From positions 214,031,741-214,095,740 of the forward strand of contig CM041465.1 of assembly GCA_023213395.1 (NCBI GenBank): a stretch of DNA of 64,000 nt, written 5' to 3'. The notes under the pieces were generated by a model. It did no database searches, had not been told where the DNA came from, and saw nothing but the letters and a program-made list of their open reading frames with translations. Positions 37,170 to 49,400 of this stretch are shown here, in pieces; position 1 is the first letter of the stretch; each line of letters starts with the position of its first letter. The translations under genes were made by a program, and so were the position numbers. The stretch is from Cycas panzhihuaensis. Taxonomy: Eukaryota; Cycadophyta.

Positions 37170-38759
37170 GGGGTGGAGCAATGAAAGGCTAGGATGCAAA
37201 GGCAGTGGTTGAATCCACTAGCCTACATAATTGAGTGAAGGAGTTCTGAATTTAGAATTACACTGATAATGTATCTTATGTCCTTCTTAGGGACTATTCT
37301 CCTTCTATTCTTTCAACCTTTGGGGTTTTACTGAAATGAAGGAATAAGGGTTAAGTGATAGAGGGGAAGTTCTTTTTTTGTTTGTTTTCTTTTTTATGTT
37401 AATAATGAAATGCAATCTTAAAAGCAAACACTAAAAACTATAAGATCTATTTGCCTTCTTTTCAATAAATAAGTAAGACAATAAACTATATATGCAACCT
37501 CTTTTCTTTTTTTGTTTTTTGTTATAAAAATGGAATATACTAATAGTAAAAGAGAAACTAATAGAAAAATAACAAATATGAAATGTAACTAACATAACAT
37601 GCAACTATGTGTGTGAATTAATAAGAGATCAAATAACATGCAATATCTATATATGAAGCTTTTGTTCTAATTACATGCTATTTTCCTTTTCATTTTTGAA
37701 GTAGTTTCAAGAGAAAAGAGAGAGATTTAAAAGATATTTTTTTTCTATAATAAATGATATTCAGTCTACAAAGATCACATACAACCAATCAAAGTTGAAT
37801 CTTCTTTCATACACAAGTAATATACTAGAAAAATAGAGAAATTCTATCACAAATGGAGTCTTTTGAATGCTATAGGATCCTTGAACCTTATGCAATATGA
37901 TTACAACAAAAATATATTAATCATGCATCTAAATTTCCTTTAAAACACAAAAGCAGTGAAAGGAATAAAGTTAAACAAGGCAATACTAGCAATTTTTTAC
38001 AATTTTTAGTCTATTAATGAATTCTTGCCTTAGAATGGATTTCTCTGTTTTATGTGATCAAACCTCTTTAATTTTACTTTAGAAATAAGAAGGAAAAAAG
38101 AAGAAACACAAGAATAATAGGCTCAATGATAGTCACAAATAAACCAAGGTGAAAGTAGACCTCTTAAGAATTTGGATAGTTGAGAAAGAATGAGAGAAAG
38201 TAGTTATTTTGTTAGTGAAGAGATGGCCATTTTTCATAATAGTCTATTCCTTTTTATGTCATAAAAGGAAGATATTTCAACTAAATTCCCATGATAGAAT
38301 ATGAATACAAGGGTACTTTAAGGATCAACAAGAAGAGAGGAAAGATTTTGAATATAAACAATCATAGCAAAGCAATAGAATTGCAAGAATTCACAATAGG
38401 AAAGATCTTACCAGGAAGAAAAGAAGTTTGATGCTGAAAACTTTGTAAGTAACTAAGAATTTTGAGAAAACCAACTATTGAAATCCAAGTTGCAATAAAG
38501 TAGCAACTAAAGCTTTAAAATCTTCTCTTGATTTTACCCTTTTTCTCTAAAACAACCTTCCAAAGAGTATTAGAATCTCTCAAAAATCTCAAGAAAACAC
38601 CTTTAAAACTTAATCCCTTACTCAAGTAAACTTAAATGATAGATGATAATTAGTTGTGCATGAGTTCTAGCTATGAAAGAGGTAGATTTCCATCAAATCT
38701 GGTTAACAACATGTAAAAAATATGAAACATATCTAAATCAATCACTTTCACATGAGACA
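37170..38759. other. Possible gypsy LTR and leader, not resolved
   Basis: AT-rich, no coding similarity. It lies between an LTR-like start at 38819 (minus-strand TGTTTCGCCAAAACTTAGCC) and the integrase, so it may be LTR plus leader of the gypsy remnant. I could not find a primer-binding site or the LTR end. Confidence 0.4.
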
Positions 38760-39341
38760 ATATAAAAAACCTACTAAAAGTAATAAAGATCAATAAGAGG
38801 GCTAAGTTTTGGCGAAACATTTATCCCCTTAACACTTAAAGCTCTCACTTTAGAAAAAAAGTAGGATGGTGATAGGTGATAATGTCCAGAATGAAAGTTT
38901 TGTGATCAAAGTCAAAAAGTTTAGGATGAGGTATGTGAATGATGGATTACTAATCTACAAAAGACCTATAATATAATTAAGACAAATTTAATACTTCTAA
39001 AATGACAAGTTAAAGGAATGTTTCCTAAAAACTTACCCAAAAAGACTAGGTTCAGACTCACTAAATAAAAAGATTAATGCCAAATACCCACAAATTGGAT
39101 AGGACTTAAAGATCTAATTGGTCATTGTTTATCTCTCATCAACCATACTTCATAGGAAAAGTTCTTTTACCGAGCACAAAGGATAGATTATCATAGTTTT
39201 TGGGCTTGTTAATAGGTGACTTTTCAAAGCCTTGGACTACCATATTTTCAATTCATTAGTAGGTGACTTTTTAGAGCTCTCCATCATAGTTTAAACTTGT
39301 TAATGGGATGAAGGACTTTGGAATTTGATTATCATAGTTTA
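38760..39341 (-). repeat. Gypsy 3' end (copy 2)
   Basis: Same arrangement as 34140-34720. Tandem units with ATCATAGTTT, TTAATAGGTGACTTTT and TTTTTAGAGC lie near 39190-39300, a polypurine-like AAGGGGATAAA at 38820-38830, then the LTR-like start TGTTTCGCCAAAAC. Element K starts at 39342 within or just beside these repeats. Confidence 0.6.
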
Positions 39342-39632
39342 TATTAGGATTAATGCTCATTCTACTTTAATTAAGCTTGCACACCACTTAAGGACATCAT
39401 AGGACTATTGTAGCCAACTCTAGCCATTTGAGCTAATAGGTATGTATTTTTTTTTTATTTTTTAAATTTAAAAATGTCAGTATGATGGCAAGATATATCC
39501 CAATGTCCCAAATATAAATAAATGGTTTCCAACCCAAAGGTATTTTTAAACACCGCTATTATTTTATATTTTTATTAATATTTTTGAGATGGAAATCTTA
39601 TAATCACTCTACTCTATCCCTACACTCTATTA
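39342..39632 (+). repeat. 5' LTR of element K (D/E family)
   Basis: Begins TATTAGGATTAATGC and ends CTACACTCTATTA, aligning to the LTR of D at 41432-41778 (TGTTGGGACTAACCC...GAATCCATCA). It is followed, after TT, by the primer-binding site TGATATCAGAGC at 39635-39646 with the same spacing as in D. Strongly diverged, so an older insertion than D. Confidence 0.7.
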
Positions 39633-41431
39633 TTTGATATCAGAGCAATGTTACACATCATGACAAGCTTATATTTCAAATATTTGATTATATTTGCTAT
39701 AGTTTTATATAGATTACATTCAAATATTATATGTATATGTGTAATATTGGCTTGTGCTCTCAATATACTTAATATATCTATAGTTTTTTATAGAATTTAT
39801 AAGCATAAACAACCCAATAGTAATTTGGATCAGTTTTATATAAGATTCATTTAATATTTTTTCATATTTTAATTGGTTCTTACTTTATTTTTAAATATTT
39901 TTTAGGTTATTAAACTTTGGCAAATTGGTGCACCTCTATCATTAGACAAAACCCTGGCAAATAACCATTCATTTTAATCCTCAACAAGTATACTTTGCTA
40001 TATGATGGATCGAAAAAGTCTCTTCTTAGCTAAGAAATCACTCCTAAAAGTTGGATCACTTATCTACCCTTTAAAAACCCCATTGGATTTTACACAAAAT
40101 TAGAAAAATCACTATGCTTTCTAAGTATATCCTCCTACAATAGGGTTAAAGACCTCCTATTAATTGGTTAAGCCTTTTTCTGGCTACTTTTGAACTCTCT
40201 TTAGGCTGTACGACCTTTGTATGATTTTGCAACCTCCTCTACCTTTGTGAGCCCAAAATATATGTTTTTAATTATTTTTCTTGAGAAGCATTTATATATT
40301 GCCTATGATTAATTAGATCCATCCCAATTATAATTTGAAGCTCTCTAGATCAATTTTCATTAATCTGTTCCTTTGTACAGGCACGTAGATGTCATGCCTT
40401 TCACCTATATTAAAAAAATAAAATTTTGATTTAGTTTTTATAAAGTTTACAAAAATTTAATCTTATTTGATAAATTTTGGTGTTTAGCGCCATTTGATCT
40501 TTAGCCATTGGTCATCTTTAGCCCTCATGTGACCTCACCTTTTATATTTTAAGGGTTGATTTCAATAATTATAAGCTAGTTTTAATACTTTTGGATTTAA
40601 GAGAATTAAACCATATTTTATAACTTTTGAAATTTATTAGCCCCTTTCACAGGCCAATAATAGGTCACATGTGGTGACCAAGTGACTAGAGGCTTCATTT
40701 TTAAAAGGGCTTAAGGCCCCCTTTCCCCCATTTTAGCCATAAGTAGTAGGTTATATTATTTCTTTAATATCTCCCTAACCAAGAGTACATTTTTTGAATA
40801 GTTTAAACTATTAGAAAGTTGACTTAGAGATCTATGTACTGGAATTATTTTTATTCTAATTTGAAGTTGTTTTGTAGGTCTTTTAGGCTACTAAACTTAG
40901 CCCTCTTATTTAGTCCTAATTTGAGTTTTTCAATTTATTTTCAAGGTAATTTCTTAAGTTTATTGAAGTATATTAACGTTATATTAGTTACTAAACTATT
41001 ATTCTAGATTTTACTTTAAAATTTAAGGCTTATAAGTGTTTTTAGTTGATTTTATATAGGTTTATCTTTGATAAGGAAGCAAGCATTTTAGATAATTTTT
41101 TACAAATAAAAAAGTACTTTAACCCTCACCTATTTTAATTTACTTTATTTAAAGTTTTATATTTCAATTTCATTTCATTTAAAACTCATTTTATTTTATT
41201 TAAAAGTTCATTTCATTTTATTTAAAAACTCATTTTATTTCATTTAAAAGCTTATTTCATTTCATTTAAATCTCATTTTGTTTTATTTAAAAGCTCATTT
41301 CATTTCATTTAAAGCTCATTTTATTTCATTTCTTATTATTTTTTTAAGTTATTATATAATTGTTATTAAAAGAAATCTTTGTTTGTAAATAAAACCATAC
41401 ATAAAATCAATTTTCATATTAATAGGATAAT
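39633..41431 (+). other. Leader of element K
   Basis: Starts with the primer-binding site at 39635. The rest is AT-rich without a coding signal. Part near 40660-40740 (CTTCATTTTTAAAAGGG...CCCCCTTT) resembles the leader of D near 43800-43880. D is inserted at its right end, so the gag of K is not seen next to it. Confidence 0.5.
41150..41336 (+). repeat. Minisatellite, about 20-bp unit
   Basis: About nine imperfect copies of a unit of the form TTTAAAAGCTCATTTCATTTCA, differing by C/T and length changes. Confidence 0.9.
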
Positions 41432-41778
41432 TGTTGGGACTAACCCCAATGTCACTAAGGAACCGTGTACCTAGGGACAGTCAAAGCCAGCTTTGAGGCT
41501 CCATAGGGCACCTAGAGCCTCCTAAAATCCACCTAGAGCTGACACAACTTTATTAAGGTACGTATATTCATTTATTATTGTTATTTTTTTAATATTATTT
41601 GAATTACTTATCAGCTAACATGCAAGTTGGGTGATGGCACTTGCTGCCTCCTCAAAGCTCTATTTAAGGGGTGGGAATACCTCCTTGGTGTTTTTTAACA
41701 CTGCCATTATTTAGAAATAATTGTTGACTCAAGATGTATTTGATCTAAATGTCTTGCTCTACCCCTCTGAATCCATCA
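41432..41778 (+). repeat. 5' LTR of element D
   Basis: 347 bp, starting TGTTGGGACTAACCCCAATG and ending GAATCCATCA. It aligns along its length with the LTRs of E read on the minus strand, including CTCTATTTAAGGG and TCCTTGGTGTTT. Confidence 0.85.
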
Positions 41779-41780
41779 TT

Positions 41781-41792
41781 TGGTATTAGAGC
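41781..41792 (+). other. Primer-binding site of element D
   Basis: TGGTATTAGAGC, two bases after the 5' LTR, initiator-Met type with one C-to-T change. Confidence 0.85.
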
Positions 41793-42418
41793 CTAAGAGG
41801 TGTTTGATAACTATTTATGTGATCTAGATCTTCATATTGCATATGACTATATGATCTATTTAAGTGCTACATAATATGTGATCTATTTAAGTGATGCATA
41901 TGACTACTTGTTGGAATCCTGGCAAGATCATCTATTTATTGGAAAAGATGGTTCAGAGTTTTGACCACTGGCAATGAAGTTCTCATCCTCTGACGTTGAT
42001 CCTCTATATATTAGTCATCGCCACTTTAACGGGTTCTTCGTATTTTTATATTCAGATATAAATATATATACATTTCTTATTTCTTTGATATATTTTCTTC
42101 AATATATTTGAAATTTTTTGGTTTCATTTGTGGCTCTGTTGTATCACTATATTCTCTGCTTGTACCTCCAATATTTATCTCTATCTTTAAAATTTTTTGG
42201 TATCTTGATAATTTTATTCATTATAGTATATAGTTTTTTTTGTATTTTTATGGCTTTTGGTTGTTTTGGGGGCTTAAGACCACCATTATCATCCTTTCTT
42301 TGAGTTGATCCATGAAAATAACTATAATACCTCCATCTGAATCATAAGTGATTGGCTTGGCTAAACTGTTGTATGCCCATTTCCTTGAGCCTGGTATTCT
42401 CCCTTATAAAGCTACTAT

Positions 42419-42893
42419 GAGTAGCATTGAGCATGCCAATTCTCTTCGTCTACCCAAAATAAGGTGGCACGCTTACTACCGCATCCTTAACTGGCCCTTT
42501 AATGTGGTATTCCGCTAAATGTTTTCTATGTGCCAAAATCATTGACAACAATTCCTCTATGGAATATGCTATCTATCCATCATCAATTCTAATACCTCTT
42601 GCAACTCTAGAATCCTCAACTATATCATAAGGAAGGTAAAGAGAATCTTCAAGCAATTTAATCTGCTCATGATATTTACCGATCATGTCATGGACTTGCG
42701 AATAAATCTTGTCAGGGTAACGGGCCGAGATTCTAAAAGCTTCTTCTCTAACCAGATGAATTCCTCCCTGGAATACCACTAAGGTGGGGCTCTTCCTCTT
42801 TAACATCTCATTTATTTCCATAAAAATTGGGCTCTGCCCTAGCTTTAAATTTACCACTGCGACTTCTATTCTGAGCCTAGATCTATATTGAAT
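42419..42893 (-). pseudogene. HSP70-17: Captured fragment of an ER Hsp70 gene (HSP70-17/HYOU1 type)
   Basis: Antisense to element D. The minus-strand reading starts IDLGSE, then a TAG where Trp is expected and K, and after a one-base deletion continues VAVVNLKLGQSPIFMEIN, KRKSPTLVVFQGG, ARYPDKIYSQVHDMIGK, SLYLPYDIVEDS, YSIEELLSMILA, PVKDAVVSVPPYFG and T-KRIGMLNA. This is the start of the ATPase domain of the ER-resident, large-type Hsp70 (plant HSP70-17, animal HYOU1), a lumenal chaperone and nucleotide exchange partner. About 155 codons are present, against roughly 870 in the family. Two further stops (after IDDG and after PPYFG, the latter at a Gln site) show it is dead. No intron is evident within the aligned part. 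Similarity recalled from family knowledge, not searched. Confidence 0.88.
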
Positions 42894-43512
42894 ACTATAG
42901 ATAATGTAGGATTTATGACAATAAAAACTATTACAATTACCAGGTAATATCTATAGGAATGGGATCTAGATGCCATCTTTGATAGCAATCAGCTAGTGTT
43001 TATAGACTAAAAAGGAGCAAGCATTTGTTCAATATAACTGAGTAAGGAAAAACATTATGTTAAGATAGCCCACAACTCACAGGTCTGAAATGGTATCATA
43101 ATGATCGTAGACCCATAACTTTTAAGAAGCACCACATATTAAAACATAAATTTGTAGAGGAACAATCCTGAAGAGATATGCAGTTTTGAATGGAATGGGA
43201 GGTTTCCCTAACTGCTTTTAAAGCTTAGAGATTTGAACATTGTTTGCATAAATAATATCCACCTGTTAAGAATAAAACAACTTGCACAAGAAGGAACTTA
43301 ACGCCATCCTTATGGAAGATGTCTTCATTGATATAGCTGACAATTAATGATGTTTATTGTCCATTATAGTCTAGTTCCTCTTGCCATTATAAGCTTCTAA
43401 TCTGCATCTGATTAAATATAGTTAAGCTTGATCTTCAAGGTGTTAATGTCAGGTTATTATTTATTACGATCGTAATATGTTTTTTTTTTGTTGTTTAATA
43501 TTTTTTAAAAAG

Positions 43513-43515
<3 letters not shown>

Positions 43516-43594
<79 letters not shown>
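43516..43594. repeat. (TC)n(TA)n microsatellite
   Basis: About 45 bp of TC followed by about 33 bp of TA, within the leader of D, beside the variable segment. Confidence 0.97.
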
Positions 43595-43597
<3 letters not shown>

Positions 43598-43899
43598 TGA
43601 TGAATTGAAGCACCCCCTCATGCAGACTATAGATTGAGGTCTTTTAATTAGTTTCTCGATCAATCTGATCTAGTTTTCTTATAGCTTCTCTATTCGTTAT
43701 GGTAGTAATATCTGTTAAATTTACTTCAAAGTTTATTTATTTATTCTAAAGTTTAATAAAAAATTAATTGGATTTAATAACATTTCAAATCTAGGCATTT
43801 AAAAGGTACTAGCCCCCTTTAGAGTTTACCCCTAGCCCCATGCTTTTTCATGTGACCTTAAGTCTGCATTTAAAAGGGGCCTTATTTTATATTTTAAAG

Positions 43900-46071
43900 T
43901 TTCTTATGTGTTTTTAAACTTGACAAGTGAGTTCACCCTCTTGGCATTAGAGGGTTTTATCTTTTGTGAGGTCTTGGGTTTAATCCTTGCCCAGTCTACC
44001 CTCAGGTTGACAATTCAAGGGGGTTATCTTAAGGATATAAATCTCTTCCTTTTATTTTTTTAAAAATTTACTTTAAAACATAGGGTATGTGGCTATTTTC
44101 TTCAATATCTCTTCACTGGGATATAGGTTTTTGACGAAACCTATCCCATTGAATCCAAAATTTTTTGAGGTGTAATTTAGACTAGTTATTTTGCATATTT
44201 GGAGCAAATTTAACATGTTTTTGATTAGTTTAGGTTAATTCTTTTTTAAAAGGCTTTTCTTAGATTATTAACACAAAAAGTACTTGCTAGTATTTTCATT
44301 ATAACTTTTCTATTTCACATCAGAATTCAGATCCGTCAATTTTGTTGCGAAGTTGAATCATTCCTCTTCAAACTAATATTATTATTTATAAGTTTTAAAG
44401 TGTTCTTGAAGACTTTTGAAGCTATCAAAGTTGAGGTACATAACAACTTCTAATTTATCATTATTGCATATTTTTATATATTATTTCTTAAGTTTATTAA
44501 CTGAAAAATATATTAAGCAATTCTCTAAACTATATTTGATTATTTTACATTGTTCTACAAGTTTTTTTACTAGCATTTCATAAAATTTTGAGCCTTAAGC
44601 TCTTGTGAAGCCTTAAAAAGAGGATTACATCTTTTGTACATTCAAATCTTGACTTGCAGGAACCTGTTCTCAAAATAATCAGTTCCATTGACTAGGTATT
44701 TTATTGATCTTTAAATTGGTGTAATTTCACCTTATTTTGACATTGTTTAGTACATCTTTGAAGCTGTTCAACTTGAGCATTTAATATATCCCAATAGGTT
44801 TGTCCTCTTAACCTTTTTTTAAGGAGTTCTTTATTTTATTTCTTATTGATCACTTATAATACAAGTTTGAGACTTTCATTTGACTTTCATATAACTTCTT
44901 TTAAGCTAATTTCTAGTAGAAATTGATCATATATATATAAAGTAAGTGATAAACCAAGTGGCCCTGCAACATACATTTTTTTTTAAGGTTCTTCCTTATT
45001 TTTTTAATCCTTGCAAAGAAAAAAATACATATATATTTCAAATTTTTAGCATTATATATCTTCGTCAAGACAAAAAGATTTCTTGCATTGAAAAAGAATT
45101 TGTGGCTATTTATTTGAAAAATCAAAAGCTTAAGAATTATTTATTTTTTATTTTTTATCATCAAAAGTCTTATTTCAGATTTGCATAGTTAAAAAGATCT
45201 TAGTTACGTTCAAAATTTGCTCATATATTCACTATATTTCAAAGTTTATCTAAATTATACCTTATAAGTTTGTCAATTATTATAAAGGCATACACTTGTT
45301 GAAAGTAATTTTTTATTATCTTTGAAAAGTTTATTTACTTCTTACACTTATAAAAGTTACATCTAGTTGGTAATATGAGTTACTTTCTAAAAGGTATTTT
45401 TTTACTTTCAAAGACATTGTGATTACTTGCATATTTCTTTCAAAGAGTTTATTATTTATTTCTTCTTGCTTAGAGGTTATTATTTTTCATTCAAGTTATC
45501 TTTATTTTTTACATAGAAGGAATTTTTTTGACAACCCTAAGCAAGACCACACTACTAATTAATTTATTTTTCACATTAAAAAAGATAATTTTGAATTGAA
45601 CCGCCCTCTTTTTCTAGCCTTGTAAGGGGAACAATTAGGACCTTTGAAGTTACCACCCTGCACATGCTAATTAGCCTACTCATATTAGATGAGGATAGCC
45701 ATTAGCTATCAGGTGTATTTAATGGTAGGCTGAGGTGCAGAACCTATTCCTTTTATACTGTTTGGAGAACAAGGCTAGACTTGGAGAGGGTGAGTATCTT
45801 AGTTCGAGAACCTTCACCACTATATCTATTGCTAGGCATAAGTCTATCAAAGGTGGACCAACAACTTAGGGGGGTGTAAAAACCTTCTTAGCAGCCTACA
45901 TATAGAGGTATATAGATCCTAGAGCTCATATATTGGTATATTAGATCCCTATTTTACCTTCTGTAGGTAGGCACCACTAGATAAGATAGCAACTGAAGGT
46001 TGCCCTAGGAGAAACTTAAACTTAGAGCCTAGTAGCCTTAATAGGCCCTAGTTCACTTATTCAAAACTTTA
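43900..46071 (+). other. Gag-proximal leader of D (shared with E)
   Basis: Aligns with 50770-52965 read on the minus strand, for example TTGACAAGTGAGTTCACCCT / GGCATTAGAG, ACATTAAAAAAGATAATT and AGCCTTGTAAGGGGAA. It ends in CAAAACTTTAGGAAA where E was inserted, and resumes at 54522 (AACCTTAGATTATAG). Two further blocks inside (45600-46060) also match element B. No long reading frame. Confidence 0.8.
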
Positions 46072-46076
46072 GGAAA
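46072..46076. repeat. Target-site duplication GGAAA of element E, left copy
   Basis: GGAAA before the LTR at 46077, repeated at 54517-54521 after the other LTR. Confidence 0.9.
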
Positions 46077-46410
46077 TGATGGAGCTGAAGGAGCAGAGCA
46101 GGACATCATAATGATAACATCTTAAGTACAATGACACTTTCCAATAAATGGTAGTATTAATAAACACCAAGGAGTTATTCCCTTCCCTTAAATAGAGAAT
46201 TTCAAGGAGGCATCATGCACCATCACCCTAGCTGCATAACAATTAAGATAAGTTCAAAATATATTAAAGAAAATAATGATGATATGTACCTCAAGTGAGT
46301 GGTCAGTTTAGACGGCTGTTGAACGACTCAAGGTGCCTTAGGGGTCCTCAAAGGCGGCTTTGAGGGGCCCTAAGCGCTCCAGTACACATACATTGGGATT
46401 ATTCCCAACA
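46077..46410 (-). repeat. 3' LTR of element E
   Basis: 334 bp. On the minus strand it runs TGTTGGGAATAATCCC...CAGCTCCATCA. Confidence 0.95.
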
Positions 46411-46439
46411 TTCTCCCCCATAAGCCCAATATGTACGAC

Positions 46440-49400
46440 TCATAAATCATCTCTGAATTTTTTAAATTTGATTTTTTGCTAAGGCCTTTGTAAAAATATT
46501 TGTTGTTTGATCTTTAGTGCTACAATAAGTCAACTCTATCTCGTCTGCTTGTACAAGTTCCCAAATAAAGTAGTATTAAGTTTTAATATACTTTGTTCTA
46601 TCATGGAATACTAGATTTTTGGTCATTTGAATAGCGCTATTTTTATCACACCAAATTCTAGTGGGACCTTACTATTTAATTTGAAAGTCCTATAAGAGTC
46701 TTCTTAACCAGATTGATTCACAGGCTCATGACATTGTAGCTTTATATTCTATTTTAGTTGTGGATAAGGAAATGGTATTTTGTTTCTTTGTACTCTAAGC
46801 TACTACTACTGATCCCATACTAAATACATAACCTAAGGTAGATTTTCTATCATCAATATCACCGGCCCAATCTGAATCTGTATAACTAGTTAACTGAAAC
46901 TTGGATGTAGTTTTGTAGTACAACCCAAAATCTGGAGTCTCTTTAAGGTATCTAAGGATTCTTTTAGCAGCTTGCCAATGAGATGTCTTTGGATCCTGCA
47001 TAAATCTAGACACAACACTTACCAAATATGTTATATCAGGTCGAGTAGAGGTTAAATAGATCAAGCTACCAATCAGTTGCCTATAGAGAGTGGGATCAAC
47101 TGAAGTCAAGTCATCTGTCTTAGAGAGTTTAATTCAAATTTCTACTGGTATTGACAATGGTTTACAGTTTGTCATATTAAATCTTTGTAGAAGATCTAAT
47201 ATATATTTACGTTGAGAGATAAATATTCCTTGTTTATCCTGCCACACTTCTAATCCTAGGAAGTAATGCATAAGGCCTAAGTTTATCATCTCAAATTCCT
47301 TACACATAGCATCTTTAAATTGATTTAAAAGTTGGGAGTCATTTCTAGTATAAATTAAATCATCCACATAGAGTCCTACAATCAATATCGAATTTCCTTT
47401 AATTTGGGTGTAAAGGTTTGGATCTGCTTGAGATCTTTCAAACCCTTGATCTTTAAGATATGTGTCTATACGAGAATACCAAGCCCTAGGTGCTTGTTTT
47501 AGACTATATAATGCCTTCTTTAAATTGTACACTTTGTTTTCTTCCCCTCTAACTTCAAAATCGAGGGGTTGAGTGACATATATATCTTCTTGGATATAAC
47601 CATTTAAAAAAGCACTTTTTACATCCATTTGATAAATAGGCCAACCTATTTGGGTGGCTAAATTTATTATCATGCAAACTGATTCCATCCTAGTGATTGG
47701 AGTAAATGTTTTAGTATAGTCTATGCCTTCTTTTTGGCCATATCCTTTAGCAACTAAACGAGCTTTATATTTATCAATTGATCCATCAGAGTGGAACTTG
47801 GTTTTATAGACCCATTTGATTCCAATAACTTTCTTCCTTGGTGGTAAATCTACAAGTTCCAAGTATCATTTTTAATGATGGACTTATATTCCTCTTGTAT
47901 GGCATTTTGCCAACACTCATGTTGATTAGCTTCACCAAAGGTTTGAGGCTCATGACTTTCGAGTAGCTTACTCATTAGAGCAAAGTTGACCTTGTGTGAA
48001 CATGTAGATCTTCGATTGTTATCCAATATATTTCCTAAGTCATGGTTACATTGAACCCATTTGGGTAGTGGTTATGATGGTGGTTGAGATGATGTTGCTT
48101 TCCTAGCAGTTTTTAGAGAATTTCTCCACATAAGAGGCATATATTTGGATTTATTTGATGTATCAAACTTAATGGCAATGTCCTTCTATTGTTCTTAATT
48201 ATTTTGATAGTAGTTGTCTTCTTGAAATTTGATGTCCCTACTCACTATAACTTTTCTAGATTTTAGATCATAAACTTTGTAAGATTTTGACGATTCACTA
48301 TATCCAATAAAGATACATTTTACACTATGATTATCTAATTTAGTTCTTCTTTGGTCGGGGATGTGGGCATAGGCTAAATAACCAAATACCCTAAGGTGAC
48401 AGATACTAGGTTTATAACCTGTCCATGCTTCTTCTGGTGTCTTCCACCTAACTGCTTTTGTGGAACATCTATTAAGTAGGTAGATTGCAGTATGGACTAC
48501 TTCAGCTCAAAATTCATGGCCTAAGTTTTTATCTTTAAGCATACAGTGTGTCATTTCTATGATAGTTCTATTTTTTCTTTCTGCTACACCATTTTATTGT
48601 GGAGTGTAGGGGTTAGTAAGTTGTCTCCTAATCCTATATCAGATACAATAATCCTTGAAGATGTTAGAGGTAATTTCTCCCCCATTATTTGATCTTAAAG
48701 AAATGATAGATATCCACTTTGTCACTCAACGAAGGTTTTGAAGTCAACAAAGTGGTCGAAAGCATCAGATTTATATTTAAGAAAGAATAACCATGTCTTT
48801 CTTGTAAAGTTATTAATAAATGTGAGGAAATACTTGGCACCTTCCAAGGAGGGAGTAGTCATTGGGCCACAAATATCCATATATATGAGTTGAAGTGGGG
48901 CAGATACCCGATAGCTAAAATTTAGAAAGCTCTCTATGTTGTTTTCTAAGAAGGCATCCCTCACACAACTCTTTATTAATATCAATAGGGGACAAGCCAT
49001 TGACTATATCTAATCTTTTCATAAGGTTAAACTGGTATAATTAAGATGACTGAAACATCGATGCCATAAGTCACTATCCATAGTAGTTATGGTTCTAAGG
49101 GCATAAGTATTGGAAGGGGTGATAGCAAGCTTAAATAAATGATCTTTAGTCATTATACCTCTAGCAACAATAGCTTTATTTTATCTTTTATCTTTGATGA
49201 CACATTCGCCGTTGTCAAAAATTACTTTATAATCTTATCCCATCATCTGTCCTACTGATAGTAAGTTTTTCCTTAAAGCAGAGACATATAGAATATCATT
49301 CAAGTATTTATATTCACCACTATTAGTCATCAAGGTAATGTTACATTTTCCAGTCGATTCATGAGAAGTATTGTCTCCAAACATAATTGACCCTTTTTTA

